NCBI RefSeq assembly: GCF_036858155.1
Contig: NZ_JAAEJX010000012.1
Location: 1 to 40,299, forward strand
From: Liberibacter brunswickensis
Lineage (GTDB): Bacteria > Pseudomonadota > Alphaproteobacteria > Rhizobiales > Rhizobiaceae
Direction of reading: 5' to 3'
Length of the DNA stretch: 40,299 nucleotides
Under the pieces are notes generated by a model. It worked only from the letters and a program-made list of their open reading frames with translations, had not been told where the DNA came from and ran no database searches. A program made the position numbers and the translations under genes. Numbering within the stretch: position 1 is the first letter of the stretch; every line of letters starts with the position of its first letter. Below are positions 17,976 through 25,918 of this stretch, one piece after another.

Positions 17976-18225
17976 TAAAACATTTTTATATTGTGTTTAT
18001 AATGTTTTCTTTAATGGTAATGTAAGAAAATTTCTCATAAAAAATATTAAGTTATTTTAGATTCAATTTCAGCAGTGAATTTTATATTTTCTTATAAAGA
18101 AGGAATTAATCTTGAAATACTAAATTTCAATCGAATTAGGAAATATGAATTTTTTTCTATTACGGATGTTGAAAAATATTGATCAAAAATCAAGTAAGTT
18201 TTTAAAATAAATCAAAAAATATGTT

Positions 18226-18552
18226 TTGCGAAATAAATTTAGTCCTTCCTTTGCCTTGTTATATGATGGAATGAAAATAGATAGAAAATATAAGGATGTA
18301 CAAAAGAAGAAAGATTTTGATGAACATGTAGTAGGTGAAAGATTGAAAAGTATAAGAAAAGAAAAAGGCATGACTCAGGCATAGTTTTGAAAATTATTGG
18401 GTATTGTCCGTGCTAATATCGGACGTTTTGAATCCGTGATACAAATATCAACAATAAAAAAAGCTTTGCAAATAAAAAAGGATTTAGGTAAATAATTAGA
18501 TTGGTTATATTTTGGTTATGAAGATCTTATACTCGGAGAAAATCTAAGATAA
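18226..18552 (+). pseudogene. XRE-family repressor remnant, copy 1, three in-frame stops
   Basis: One frame of 108 codons from TTG 18226 reads FALLYDGMKIDRKYKDVQKK, then VGERLKSIRKEKGMTQA, a stop, F, a stop, KLLGIVRANIGRFES, then IKKALQIKKDLGK, a stop, and LDWLYFGYEDLILGENLR. This is a helix-turn-helix of the XRE/cro type: RLKxIRKxKGMTQ is helices 1-2 and ANIGRFESG-like is helices 3-4. The LDWLYFG end is typical of phage-like repressors in this group. The frame is otherwise unbroken and decay is by nonsense codons only. It forms a tandem with 18641-18990, which shares the KIDRKYxDxQxKK linker. Confidence 0.7.
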
Positions 18553-18640
18553 TCTAAATCAAATTAATCTCTGCATAAATTGATTTAACCATCAAGGTAG
18601 TTATAGCTTATATTAGGTGAATTGTTAGGTAAATGGTTTA

Positions 18641-18990
18641 ATGATCTATTGTCTACGGGGTAATAATCATTATAAATTAAGTAAATTATCTAATAGAAGT
18701 GCAAGCTTCGATATATCTAATTTTAAATCTGGAGCAATCCCAATCAGTGCTAAATATTCTTATTCCTATGTAATGAATGAGTTAGGTACTTCTTTTGATT
18801 GGTTGTCTAATGGCATTAAAATAGATAGAAAATACGAAGATTTACAAAGAAAAAAGTATTTGATGCTCAGGTAATAGATAATAGGTAAAAGGTTAAAAGA
18901 AATAAGAAAATCGAAAGGCATGACTCAAATAGAGTTCGAAAAATTATTGCTAATTATGAATAGTTTAATGGTTATATTACATGAAAAATA
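18641..18990 (+). pseudogene. XRE-family repressor remnant, copy 2, frameshifted
   Basis: This is a tandem partner of the module just upstream. The reading includes SNRSASFDISNFKSGAIPIS, then MNELGTSFDWLSNGIKIDRK and YEDLQRKK, after which the frame is lost near 18860-18875. It resumes as GKRLKEIRKSKGMTQIEFEK followed by LLLIMN. Thus the second half of one helix-turn-helix domain is joined through the same KIDRKYEDLQRKK linker to the first half of another. No start with a ribosome site is apparent. It is likely the leftover of a duplicated phage-type regulator. Confidence 0.6.
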
Positions 18991-19267
18991 GCAAGGAAAA
19001 GAATTCAAAGATTTATATCTTTGAATAATGATCATACAATGTAAGTATATTAATCAGATGTTTTATTTAGATTATTAATAGGTTTAAACATATTTATTTT
19101 TTATCATCTTTTATTATTCAATATTATTTTACTTTTACATATAAAATTAGTGATAATATAGTTTTGTATAGAGCTTTATTGTATTTTAATAGATGATATC
19201 TATTTTAATTCTATTTTATAAATAAATAACATTTTTATAAATGTGGTTTTAAAAAAGGATTGATTAT

Positions 19268-19774
19268 ATGATGAAAAAAGCTGTTTATACAGGATCCTTT
19301 GATCCAATTAATAATGGTCATATGGATGTAATTATTCAATCTCTTTCTTTTGTTGAAGAGATAGTGATAGCTATTGGTTGTAATTATATGAAACATAATT
19401 CCTTTCTATCTATTAAAGAGCGTTCCGAATTGATCATGAAATCTGTTTTTTATTTGATTCCAGATAGCGTTGATAGAGTTTCTATTATATCTTTTGATGG
19501 ATTAGCAGTTAATTTAGCAAAAGATATTTCTGCTCAAGTGATAGTTCGTGGATTAAGAGATATGACGGATTTTGATTATGAAATGCGAATGACATCAGTC
19601 AATCGTCGTCTTTGTCCAGAAATTGCAACTATTGCTCTTTTTGCTAAAGAATCTTCTAGATATGTAACGTCTACTTTAATTCGTCATCTTATTTCAATAG
19701 ATGCGGATATAACATCTTTTGTTCCATATCCTGTTTGTGATTTCTTAAAAAATCGTCGTAAGATATGTTGTTGA
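19268..19774 (+). CDS. coaD: phosphopantetheine adenylyltransferase
   Basis: It transfers AMP from ATP to 4'-phosphopantetheine, the penultimate step of coenzyme A synthesis. The 168-residue product has the nucleotidyltransferase opening AVYTGSFDPINNGHMDVI at 5-22 with catalytic His18, RGLRDMTDFDYEMRM at 94-108 and SSRYVTSTLIRHL at 129-141. The usual Thr of the TNGH motif is Asn15 here, a mild deviation. AAGGA precedes the ATG by about 8 bases; a second ATG follows directly. Decayed regulator modules lie upstream and decayed phage genes downstream, so it is an intact island between two ruined regions. Confidence 0.97.
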   Translation: MMKKAVYTGSFDPINNGHMDVIIQSLSFVEEIVIAIGCNYMKHNSFLSIKERSELIMKSVFYLIPDSVDRVSIISFDGLAVNLAKDISAQVIVRGLRDMTDFDYEMRMTSVNRRLCPEIATIALFAKESSRYVTSTLIRHLISIDADITSFVPYPVCDFLKNRRKICC

Positions 19775-20284
19775 ATATTTATTTTATACATTTTTATCTG
19801 AAATAATTTTTCTCAATCATATTTTGTCGATTTAAATCAATAAAAAAATATCTAATTAAATGCATTCCTTTTATTTTCCCCATTTTAAAAATATTTATAT
19901 AGTTATGATCTTTTATAGAAAAAATATTTAATTTTTATCCTATATTTAATAATTAAGTAATTAATATTATCTGGATTTTTTATTATTTATATTACACCTT
20001 ATTCTATTTTAAGAATCAATCATTTTATGAAGCTTGGATTCCTAGTCGCATTCTATTATCCCTTGGGTATATATTTCAGACTGAGATACTGGTTTTCCAC
20101 ATGTAGCCATGGAAAATGTTTCGTGCCTTTCTCTTATGTTGTGCGAGTAGGGTGGGGTAAAAAGAGTACGAACTACGTGAGTATATTTCTTGTTTTCTGA
20201 TTTAGAAACAATTTCCTAAATTATATAGAGAATTGGTATGCATTAATATTCTTCCTATCTCCTGATTAGCAAATAATATTTTTC
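19775..20284. other. gene-free AT-rich stretch after coaD
   Basis: There is no supported gene. Around 20026-20200 a short plus frame (MKLGFLVAFYYPLG...) and a minus frame (RERHETFSMATCGKPVS) are both open for about 50 codons. Neither has a ribosome site or a recognisable family. It probably is decayed phage sequence continuous with the block that follows. Confidence 0.35.
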
Positions 20285-20455
20285 ATTTCATTGGCAGGTA
20301 TAATCTCAAGGATATCCATGAAATAATCAGACAATTCAAATGTTACAATAGTTCCGATTTTTTGGATCTGAATAGAGAAGATATTATTCTTTAGATGTTG
20401 GTAGCCAAGCTTTACAAGTTATCAGAGACTTGCAATCCTTTTAGCAATATGTAAC
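20285..20455 (+). pseudogene. phage-like gene remnant R3a, copy 1
   Basis: Broken frames read GRYNLKDIHEII and then, after a shift, NVTIVPIFWI, followed by KLYKLSETCNPFSNM-like text. They align with 38009-38175, which reads FKKIHEISYNHKVTIVPTFW. Because both loci keep the same next element (R3b on the minus strand), this is part of a duplicated block and not chance similarity. The family is not recognised. Confidence 0.5.
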
Positions 20456-20504
20456 TAGGAATATTCCCGATTCTCCAACAGTTAGTTCCTGAATTCCTGT
20501 ATAT

Positions 20505-20740
20505 CTTAATCTTAACTATACAAGGTTCAAAGCCATCGGTTTTGTATTTTTACTTCTCTATGCGAACTAATACAAGGATTGATATCAATATATTCTTTTG
20601 TATGTGTGTATCGATAAACAAAAACAAGCATTGCAGCAATGAATTGAATATCACTTTCTGGAGTATCTTGACGATCTTCTAGACCTAAAATTATATGTTT
20701 TGGCGTGATTTTCTTGTATTCAAAATATCCTGACTTTTAA
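20505..20740 (-). pseudogene. phage-like gene remnant R3b, copy 1
   Basis: Minus-strand pieces read QDILNTRKSRQN and, after one frameshift, IILGLEDRQDTPESDIQFIA followed by YIDINPCI. This aligns with EDILSIRKSHPSIILEIEDL and STPGSDNQF in the frame at 38296-38619. The product family is unknown to me; the block it belongs to looks phage-derived. Confidence 0.5.
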
Positions 20741-20754
20741 ATTTTTTTTAGAAA

Positions 20755-20985
20755 TAGGCATCATAGCTCTTTTTGAGTTGACAGTTAAATTAGCTAAATG
20801 GGAACTTGATATTGATGGTTTCAATGTTCTTGAGGGCTTTTAATCTCAGTATTTTTTAATATGATTAGGTCTTATGGGGTATAAGAGAACGCTTATTAAT
20901 AAAAGCCTCATTTCAACATTAAGTACTTTCGAACAGGAAATAATCTCTTGTATTTTTTGTGCATACAAACAAAATTATGTATAAA
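20755..20985 (+). pseudogene. third, heavily decayed holin-like copy
   Basis: Pieces in shifting frames read KLAKWELDIDGFNVLEGF and then LINKSLISTLSTFEQEIISC. The second piece matches VDKSPLSLLTPFEQEIIGDI of the holin-like gene at 902-1221, and the first recalls its KLAKIK...IKWIEGVNAL part. Several stops interrupt it. Confidence 0.5.
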
Positions 20986-21258
20986 AGACGAATTTGGTGT
21001 TTCTATCTACATTTTTATGTCGTTTATTATGTGGATTAGTTATTTTGATGAAGTTTGCCTCAGGTTGTTATCTGCAATTCCTGTATTGAATTACTGATAG
21101 GTTTAGTATCTGGATTAGTATTATTTAACTAATTTATTTTGCTTATATATTATTGCTTTAATTTTTAGCATTTTTTAAATATCTTTTAAAGAATTAAATT
21201 TGTAGTTTTATGATACTCGATATATTAGATTACTAAAATACGAAGGAGAAATGTAATT
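20986..21258. other. gene-free stretch before queA
   Basis: This AT-rich sequence has no supported frame and is probably the tail of the decayed phage block. In many rhizobia peptidyl-prolyl isomerase genes lie between coaD and queA (recalled, not checked); nothing like them is recognisable here. GGAGA at 21244-21248 serves queA. Confidence 0.4.
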
Positions 21259-22341
21259 ATGATGGTGAAAGAGTTTGATTTTGATATTCCATCTTCTAGA
21301 ATTGCATTAAGACCTGTATCTCCACGAGATAGTGCACGTCTTATGGTTGTGCATCCAAATTTATCTGGTAATACAATAATTTACGATCATTTAGTATCTG
21401 ATCTTCCTTTTTTTTTGAATTCTAATGATGCAATTGTATTTAACAATACTAAGGTTATCACAGCACAATTAAGAGGGATAATATGCAATGTAAATAATAA
21501 TAAAGAAACGTCTATATCTTGTACTTTGCATATGCGTTTTTCTTCTAATAGTTGGAGTGCTTATGCTTTTCCAGGTAAAATAATTAAAAAAGGAGATATA
21601 CTTTATTTTTTTTCTCGAGATAAACAACATAGATTAGAGGCTACTGTTACAGAAAAGTGGGATACAGGAGAAATCTTACTAGTTTTCCCTATTTCTGATA
21701 TAGAACTAGAAAAACAAATATCTCTAGTTGGAACTATACCATTACCACCTTATATTGTGCGTAAACGTCCTATAGATGAACGTGATTATGTCGATTATCA
21801 AACTACATATGCTAAAATTAAGGGTTCAGTAGCAGCACCGACAGCTGGTCTTCATTTTACCTCTAATCTTTTATCAAGGCTTATTTCTATTGGTATTGAA
21901 GTATATTTTGTAACTTTACACGTTGGTGCAGGAACTTTTATGCCAGTAAGAGTAAAAGATACTGATGATCATATTATGCATAGTGAAGTGGGTTTTATAG
22001 ATATAATAACAGCAAAATCGTTAAATGCTGTTAAAGCTCGAGGAGGGCGTATCGTTGCAGTTGGAACTACATCATTACGTCTTTTAGAAACTGCAACAAC
22101 AGAAGATGGTATTATAATGCCTTGGTCTGGATCTACTAATATTTTTATAACACCAGGATATTGTTTCCGTGCTGTTGATGTGTTGATTAGTAATTTTCAT
22201 TTGCCAAAATCAACTTTATTAATGTTGGTATCGGCATTCTGTGGGATAGAAGAAACAAAAAAAATATACCAACATGCTATTTTAAATGCGTATCGTTTTT
22301 ATTCATACGGTGATGCGAGTTTGCTATTTAAAAAACAGTAA
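21259..22341 (+). CDS. queA: S-adenosylmethionine:tRNA ribosyltransferase-isomerase
   Basis: It transfers the ribosyl moiety of S-adenosylmethionine to preQ1 in tRNA, giving epoxyqueuosine at wobble position 34. The 360-residue product shows FDFDIPSSRIALRP near the start, VGTIPLPPYI, the long conserved stretch GSVAAPTAGLHFT, LHVGAGTFMPV, GTTSLRLLE, and SNFHLPKSTLLMLVSAFCG near the C-terminus. All family blocks are present in order. AAGGAGA lies 11 bases before the first ATG; a second ATG follows immediately. It sits 212 bases before tgt, the enzyme acting one step earlier in the same pathway. Confidence 0.97.
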   Translation: MMVKEFDFDIPSSRIALRPVSPRDSARLMVVHPNLSGNTIIYDHLVSDLPFFLNSNDAIVFNNTKVITAQLRGIICNVNNNKETSISCTLHMRFSSNSWSAYAFPGKIIKKGDILYFFSRDKQHRLEATVTEKWDTGEILLVFPISDIELEKQISLVGTIPLPPYIVRKRPIDERDYVDYQTTYAKIKGSVAAPTAGLHFTSNLLSRLISIGIEVYFVTLHVGAGTFMPVRVKDTDDHIMHSEVGFIDIITAKSLNAVKARGGRIVAVGTTSLRLLETATTEDGIIMPWSGSTNIFITPGYCFRAVDVLISNFHLPKSTLLMLVSAFCGIEETKKIYQHAILNAYRFYSYGDASLLFKKQ

Positions 22342-22423
22342 TTTTTCATTAAATGATAGATCAATAAAAATATTTTTAAAACTTATAAAATATATTATGA
22401 TTTGTAAATTTTATTGATATTCT

Positions 22424-22443
22424 AATACTATTTTCATAGTATT
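22424..22443 (+). terminator. 8-bp perfect hairpin between queA and tgt
   Basis: AATACTAT-TTTC-ATAGTATT forms an 8-bp stem with a four-base loop, 82 bases after the queA stop and 110 before tgt. No T run follows it, so it is a weak terminator or an RNA-stabilising hairpin rather than a classic intrinsic terminator. Confidence 0.3.
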
Positions 22444-22553
22444 GATAAGAAAATAAGAAATTGTTATTAATATTTCGCTCTTCTTCTGTTTTAAAATAAT
22501 GTTGATGCAATAATATAAATATTATTGTTTTCCTTTTTAGAAATGTATTTGAT

Positions 22554-23687
22554 GTGAATAAAGATTTTATCTTTAATATTAAATCGTTTAGTGATAGTGC
22601 TCGTGTTGGTGAAATTATTACTCCTAGAGGTATTATTAGAACGCCAGCATTTATGCCTGTTGGTACTTCTGGAACTGTTAAAGCAATGTACCTTGATCAA
22701 GTTAGTGATTTAGGTGCAGATGTAATTTTAGGGAATGCTTATCATCTAATGTTACAACCTGGTGCTGAGCGTATTGCTCGTTTGGGTGGATTACATAAAT
22801 TTATTCGTTGGTCTAAGCCAATATTGACGGATTCAGGTGGTTTTCAAGTTATGTCTCTTTCAAAATTATGTTCTATTAATGAACAAGGGGTGAGTTTTAG
22901 GAGTCATATTGATGGTAGTTTATATAATGTTTCTCCAGAAGAATCTGTTCACATTCAAAATCTTATTGGGTCTGATATACAAATGCAGCTTGATGAATGT
23001 CTAGCGCTACCTGCCGAGGATAGAGAGTTAAAACGTGCTATGGAATTATCATTGAGATGGGCTGAAAGATCTCTTGTAGCATTTGGTAATCAACCTGGTA
23101 AAGCTTTGTTCGGTATTGTTCAGGGTGGTGATAATATTAATTTACGAACTTTTTCTGCCGAGCGTTTAAAAGAATTAAACCTTAAGGGTTATGCTGTTGG
23201 TGGTTTGGCAGTTGGTGAGCCAAAAGAGATGATGTTGTGTATTTTATCAAATGTTCTGCCTATATTACCCGTTGAAAAACCACGTTATTTGATGGGGGTT
23301 GGTACACCAGATGATATTTTAAAAGCAGTAAGTTATGGAGTAGATATGTTTGATTGTGTCATGCCTACTCGAGCAGGACGACATGGTTTATCTTTTACTC
23401 GTTTTGGTAAAATAAATTTGCGTAATGCAAGGCATACTGATGATATGCGTCCTTTAGATGAAGAGTCTAATTGTCCTGCATTACGTGATTATTCTCGTGC
23501 TTATTTGCATCATCTTTTAAGAGTTAATGAATCTTTAGCAGGTATGATTCTTTCTTGGGCAAATCTTTCCTATTATCAAGATCTAATGAGTGGAATAAGA
23601 AACGCTATTGCAGAAGATCGTTTTGTAGATTTTACGATGCAAACGCAAGAAAATTGGGAAAAAGGAGATATTCCTCCTATATTTTAA
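22554..23687 (+). CDS. tgt: tRNA-guanine transglycosylase, zinc site largely lost
   Basis: It exchanges guanine-34 for preQ1 in Asp, Asn, His and Tyr tRNAs, feeding queA. The 377-residue product has TPAFMPVGTSGTVKA at 30-44, the general base Asp93 in LTDSGGFQVMSL, FGIVQGG at 186-192, GGLAVGEPKE, and nucleophile Asp267 in FDCVMPTRAGRHG. The usual CxCxxC...H zinc site is altered: by alignment the ligands correspond to Ser305, Cys307, Leu310 and Ala336. I recall that rhizobial homologues also carry SxCPAxRxYSRAYLHHL here, so this may be a clade trait. The start is GTG with only a weak ribosome site. Confidence 0.95.
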   Translation: MNKDFIFNIKSFSDSARVGEIITPRGIIRTPAFMPVGTSGTVKAMYLDQVSDLGADVILGNAYHLMLQPGAERIARLGGLHKFIRWSKPILTDSGGFQVMSLSKLCSINEQGVSFRSHIDGSLYNVSPEESVHIQNLIGSDIQMQLDECLALPAEDRELKRAMELSLRWAERSLVAFGNQPGKALFGIVQGGDNINLRTFSAERLKELNLKGYAVGGLAVGEPKEMMLCILSNVLPILPVEKPRYLMGVGTPDDILKAVSYGVDMFDCVMPTRAGRHGLSFTRFGKINLRNARHTDDMRPLDEESNCPALRDYSRAYLHHLLRVNESLAGMILSWANLSYYQDLMSGIRNAIAEDRFVDFTMQTQENWEKGDIPPIF

Positions 23688-23738
23688 TAAGAAAAATATA
23701 ATTATTGCCATTGAAAACATTTGATTTATTTTTTGTAG

Positions 23739-24491
23739 CTATGACATATCATTTGTATTTTGTGCATATTCATGTAATACCGTTGATCCAAAAACGCTTT
23801 CAAATGACTGGCGAATAATTGTGTCTATGTATTCTATTGAATAATGATAACCTAGTTCCTTTAAACTAGTCACTCCATGTTGATGGATACCACAAGGAAT
23901 AATTCCAGTATAATGGCTTAGATCTGGAGAAATATTTAACGAAAATCCGTGGAAAGATATCCATTTTCGTATTCGGATTCCAATAGCAGAAATTTTTTCT
24001 TCAATGGGTATCTTTTTTTTCCCCATAATATTATCTGATTTCATTACCCAAATTCCAACACGATCTTCACGTCTTTCACCAACTATATCTAATTTGCTGA
24101 GAGTTCGTATGATAACTTCTTCAATAGCTGTAATAAAACAACGTAAATCTTTTCTTCGTTTTGCAAGATTAAGCATTATATAAACAACACGTTGTCCTGG
24201 TCCATGATAAGTATATCCACCACCACGTCCTGAAGAGTAAATAGGAAAACGTTTTGCATTCAATAAATCTCGGGAATCAGCACTTGTTCCGCTGGTATAG
24301 AGAGGAGGATGCTCTATAAGCCAAACTAGTTCTTCTGCATCTCCTGAATGAATGAGCTGCACTTCACGTTCCATAATAATTTGAGATTCTTCGTAAGAAA
24401 CAGGGTGCCGAGTTATCCACCAACGAATGGGCGGCAAATTATTCGTATAAAATATTGATGTATCGAGAGAGTTTCTTGACAATAACTTCAT
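23739..24491 (-). CDS. lipB: octanoyl-[acyl-carrier protein]:protein N-octanoyltransferase
   Basis: It moves the octanoyl group from acyl carrier protein to lipoyl domains of 2-oxoacid dehydrogenases, preparing lipoate synthesis. The 250-residue product carries IEHPPLYTSGTSA at 59-71, GRGGGYTYHGPGQ at 88-100, RREDRVGIWV at 140-149, the catalytic Lys166 in EKISAIGIR and Cys200 in IIPCGI, and HGFSLNI. The N-terminus (NNLPPIRWWI) fits rhizobial homologues, supporting the ATG at 24491. That start lies only 14 bases from the end of tRNA-Leu on the same strand, so the gene is probably transcribed with the tRNA. No good Shine-Dalgarno fits in that gap. Confidence 0.95.
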   Translation of the reverse strand: MKLLSRNSLDTSIFYTNNLPPIRWWITRHPVSYEESQIIMEREVQLIHSGDAEELVWLIEHPPLYTSGTSADSRDLLNAKRFPIYSSGRGGGYTYHGPGQRVVYIMLNLAKRRKDLRCFITAIEEVIIRTLSKLDIVGERREDRVGIWVMKSDNIMGKKKIPIEEKISAIGIRIRKWISFHGFSLNISPDLSHYTGIIPCGIHQHGVTSLKELGYHYSIEYIDTIIRQSFESVFGSTVLHEYAQNTNDMS

Positions 24492-24505
24492 AAATAAACC
24501 ACTTT

Positions 24506-24590
24506 TGGTGCGGTCGAGAAGACTCGAACTTCCACAGGTTTCCCTACAGCGACCTCAACGCTGCGCGTATACCAATTCCGCCACGACCGC
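24506..24590 (-). tRNA. tRNA-Leu, anticodon GAG
   Basis: The 85-base minus-strand gene folds as a class II tRNA. The acceptor stem GCGGTCG pairs with CGACCGC, followed by discriminator A and an encoded CCA. The anticodon arm CAGCG-TTGAGGT-CGCTG presents GAG (complement of 24554-24556), which reads CUC and CUU leucine codons. A long variable arm (GTAGGGAAACCTGT) and a T arm with GTTCGAGTC are present. It lies just upstream of lipB on the same strand. Confidence 0.95.
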
Positions 24591-24977
24591 TTTTTTTTAC
24601 ATACTAAAACCAACTAACAGAATATTTATTTGTATACAACATTCTAATTATATATAACTTTTATGACGCTTCATCTAAAGATTTTATACTATCCAACATG
24701 TGTTTAAATTATAAAGGAAATATAATGATAGAAAGAAATTATTATTTATAAATATTTCATATAATAATTTACACCATATTACTATTAAAGAACAAGGACT
24801 ATTCAATCAATAATAACAAGATTAGAAAACATGAGTTGTTTCTACGTTTGTTTTATCATAGTTATTGCTATTGTATTGAAAAATGATTTGGATAATTAAT
24901 AGTTGTATTGTCAGGATTTATATTTTAAATACTATGATTTTTTTATCGATAGTATTTTATTTAGAGAATTGCAAAAT
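24591..24977. other. gene-free divergent region
   Basis: This AT-rich gap separates tRNA-Leu (minus) from the exported-protein gene (plus). It must hold both promoters, but no hexamer pair stands out. A TTG at 24903 is in frame with the downstream gene but has no ribosome site. I see no repeat or RNA gene. Confidence 0.4.
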
Positions 24978-25652
24978 ATGATAAATAAAAAACATATTAT
25001 TTTAATTATTATTATATTGATATTTGGTATTATTTTATCTTTTTATTTTAAACATCAAAAAGTTTTTGTTCCTCAAAATTACATTTTACCGTTTTCTGAA
25101 AAAAGTGTATGGAAATGGAAAGATGATGTTACTTTTTCTAAATGTAATGAAAATGAACAGGCGATCAGTATTTGTCTTATTGAACTTATTAAAAAAACAG
25201 GAGGCAGCAAAGATGCATTACAAGCTGCCGAGTTTTTAGCAAAAGAAAAAGAAGATAATCCAGCATACATATCTTCATATCGTAAAGAAGGATTAGTAGG
25301 TCTTGTAGAGGTTGAATATCCATATAGAGCTAATTCAACTACTGGCACTCTCCTTATTCCTGCTGTTGGTGATCATATTATTTATGTTGATGATGATATT
25401 AATATTGACAATATTTACAAATCTTCTTCTATTACGAAGGAATTCGCATTAAAGAACCCAAATATTGATCCTTATATTCCAGGTATGTTTATAAAAAGTA
25501 ATCACAATGATAAATTTATAGAATTAATTTTTTCATATCCTTTGAGAAATTGTCATTCATGCCAAGACATTGCTTTTATCTATATTACATACCAATTTAC
25601 GCTTGAAGGTGCATATATTGGAAAAAAAATATCTAGTATTTCATATCCTTGA
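24978..25652 (+). CDS. exported or membrane-anchored protein of unknown function
   Basis: I do not recognise the family. From the ATG at 24978 the 224-residue product opens MINKKHIILIIIILIFGIIL, a short basic start and a strongly hydrophobic helix ending near residue 24, so it is a signal peptide or a single membrane anchor. The rest is soluble and acidic to neutral, with four cysteines at 56, 66, 192 and 195. The last two form NCHSCQD, a CxxC that could be a disulfide or redox/metal site. A region near 100-130 (GLVGLVEVEYPYR...TLLIPAVGDHI) looks like beta strands. I chose this start over the upstream TTG at 24903 because the signal begins here; the ribosome site is weak. It stands alone between tRNA-Leu and a broken lipoprotein gene. 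Confidence 0.7.
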   Translation: MINKKHIILIIIILIFGIILSFYFKHQKVFVPQNYILPFSEKSVWKWKDDVTFSKCNENEQAISICLIELIKKTGGSKDALQAAEFLAKEKEDNPAYISSYRKEGLVGLVEVEYPYRANSTTGTLLIPAVGDHIIYVDDDINIDNIYKSSSITKEFALKNPNIDPYIPGMFIKSNHNDKFIELIFSYPLRNCHSCQDIAFIYITYQFTLEGAYIGKKISSISYP

Positions 25653-25774
25653 AAAAAATAATATTTTTTACGATAGAGAAATTATGTACTACATCATAAT
25701 ACTTTTATAGTATGGAAATATTTATAGTAAAATATTTTCTATACATGTAATTTATAAAGAAGGATAAACTAATT

Positions 25775-25875
25775 ATGATAGTAAAAAAATATATTCATTA
25801 TTGATGGTATTATTATCTTGTTATTGTATATCGTCGTGTGATTTTTTTTGCATCTCAAATAATAATATTATATAA
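25775..25875 (+). pseudogene. mini-lipoprotein with a frameshift in an A-run
   Basis: AAGGA lies about 10 bases before an ATG at 25775 that encodes MIVKKYIHY and then a stop. One extra A in the run at 25783-25789 would give MIVKKIYSLLMVLLSCYCIS followed by SCDFFCISNNNII. That would be a lipoprotein-type signal peptide with a cysteine after IS-S and a very short mature part. The break lies at a homopolymer within the signal peptide, as in the lipoprotein gene at 1350-1762. It may be a pseudogene, a slippage locus, or a sequencing indel. Confidence 0.45.
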
Positions 25876-25918
25876 CCTCACCAATTATCTATTGATTGGT
25901 TATTACTGACGTATAATA

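Noticed and set aside
24903..24977. TTG start extending the exported protein by 25 residues
   Set aside because: No ribosome site, and the basic-hydrophobic signal begins exactly at the ATG at 24978.
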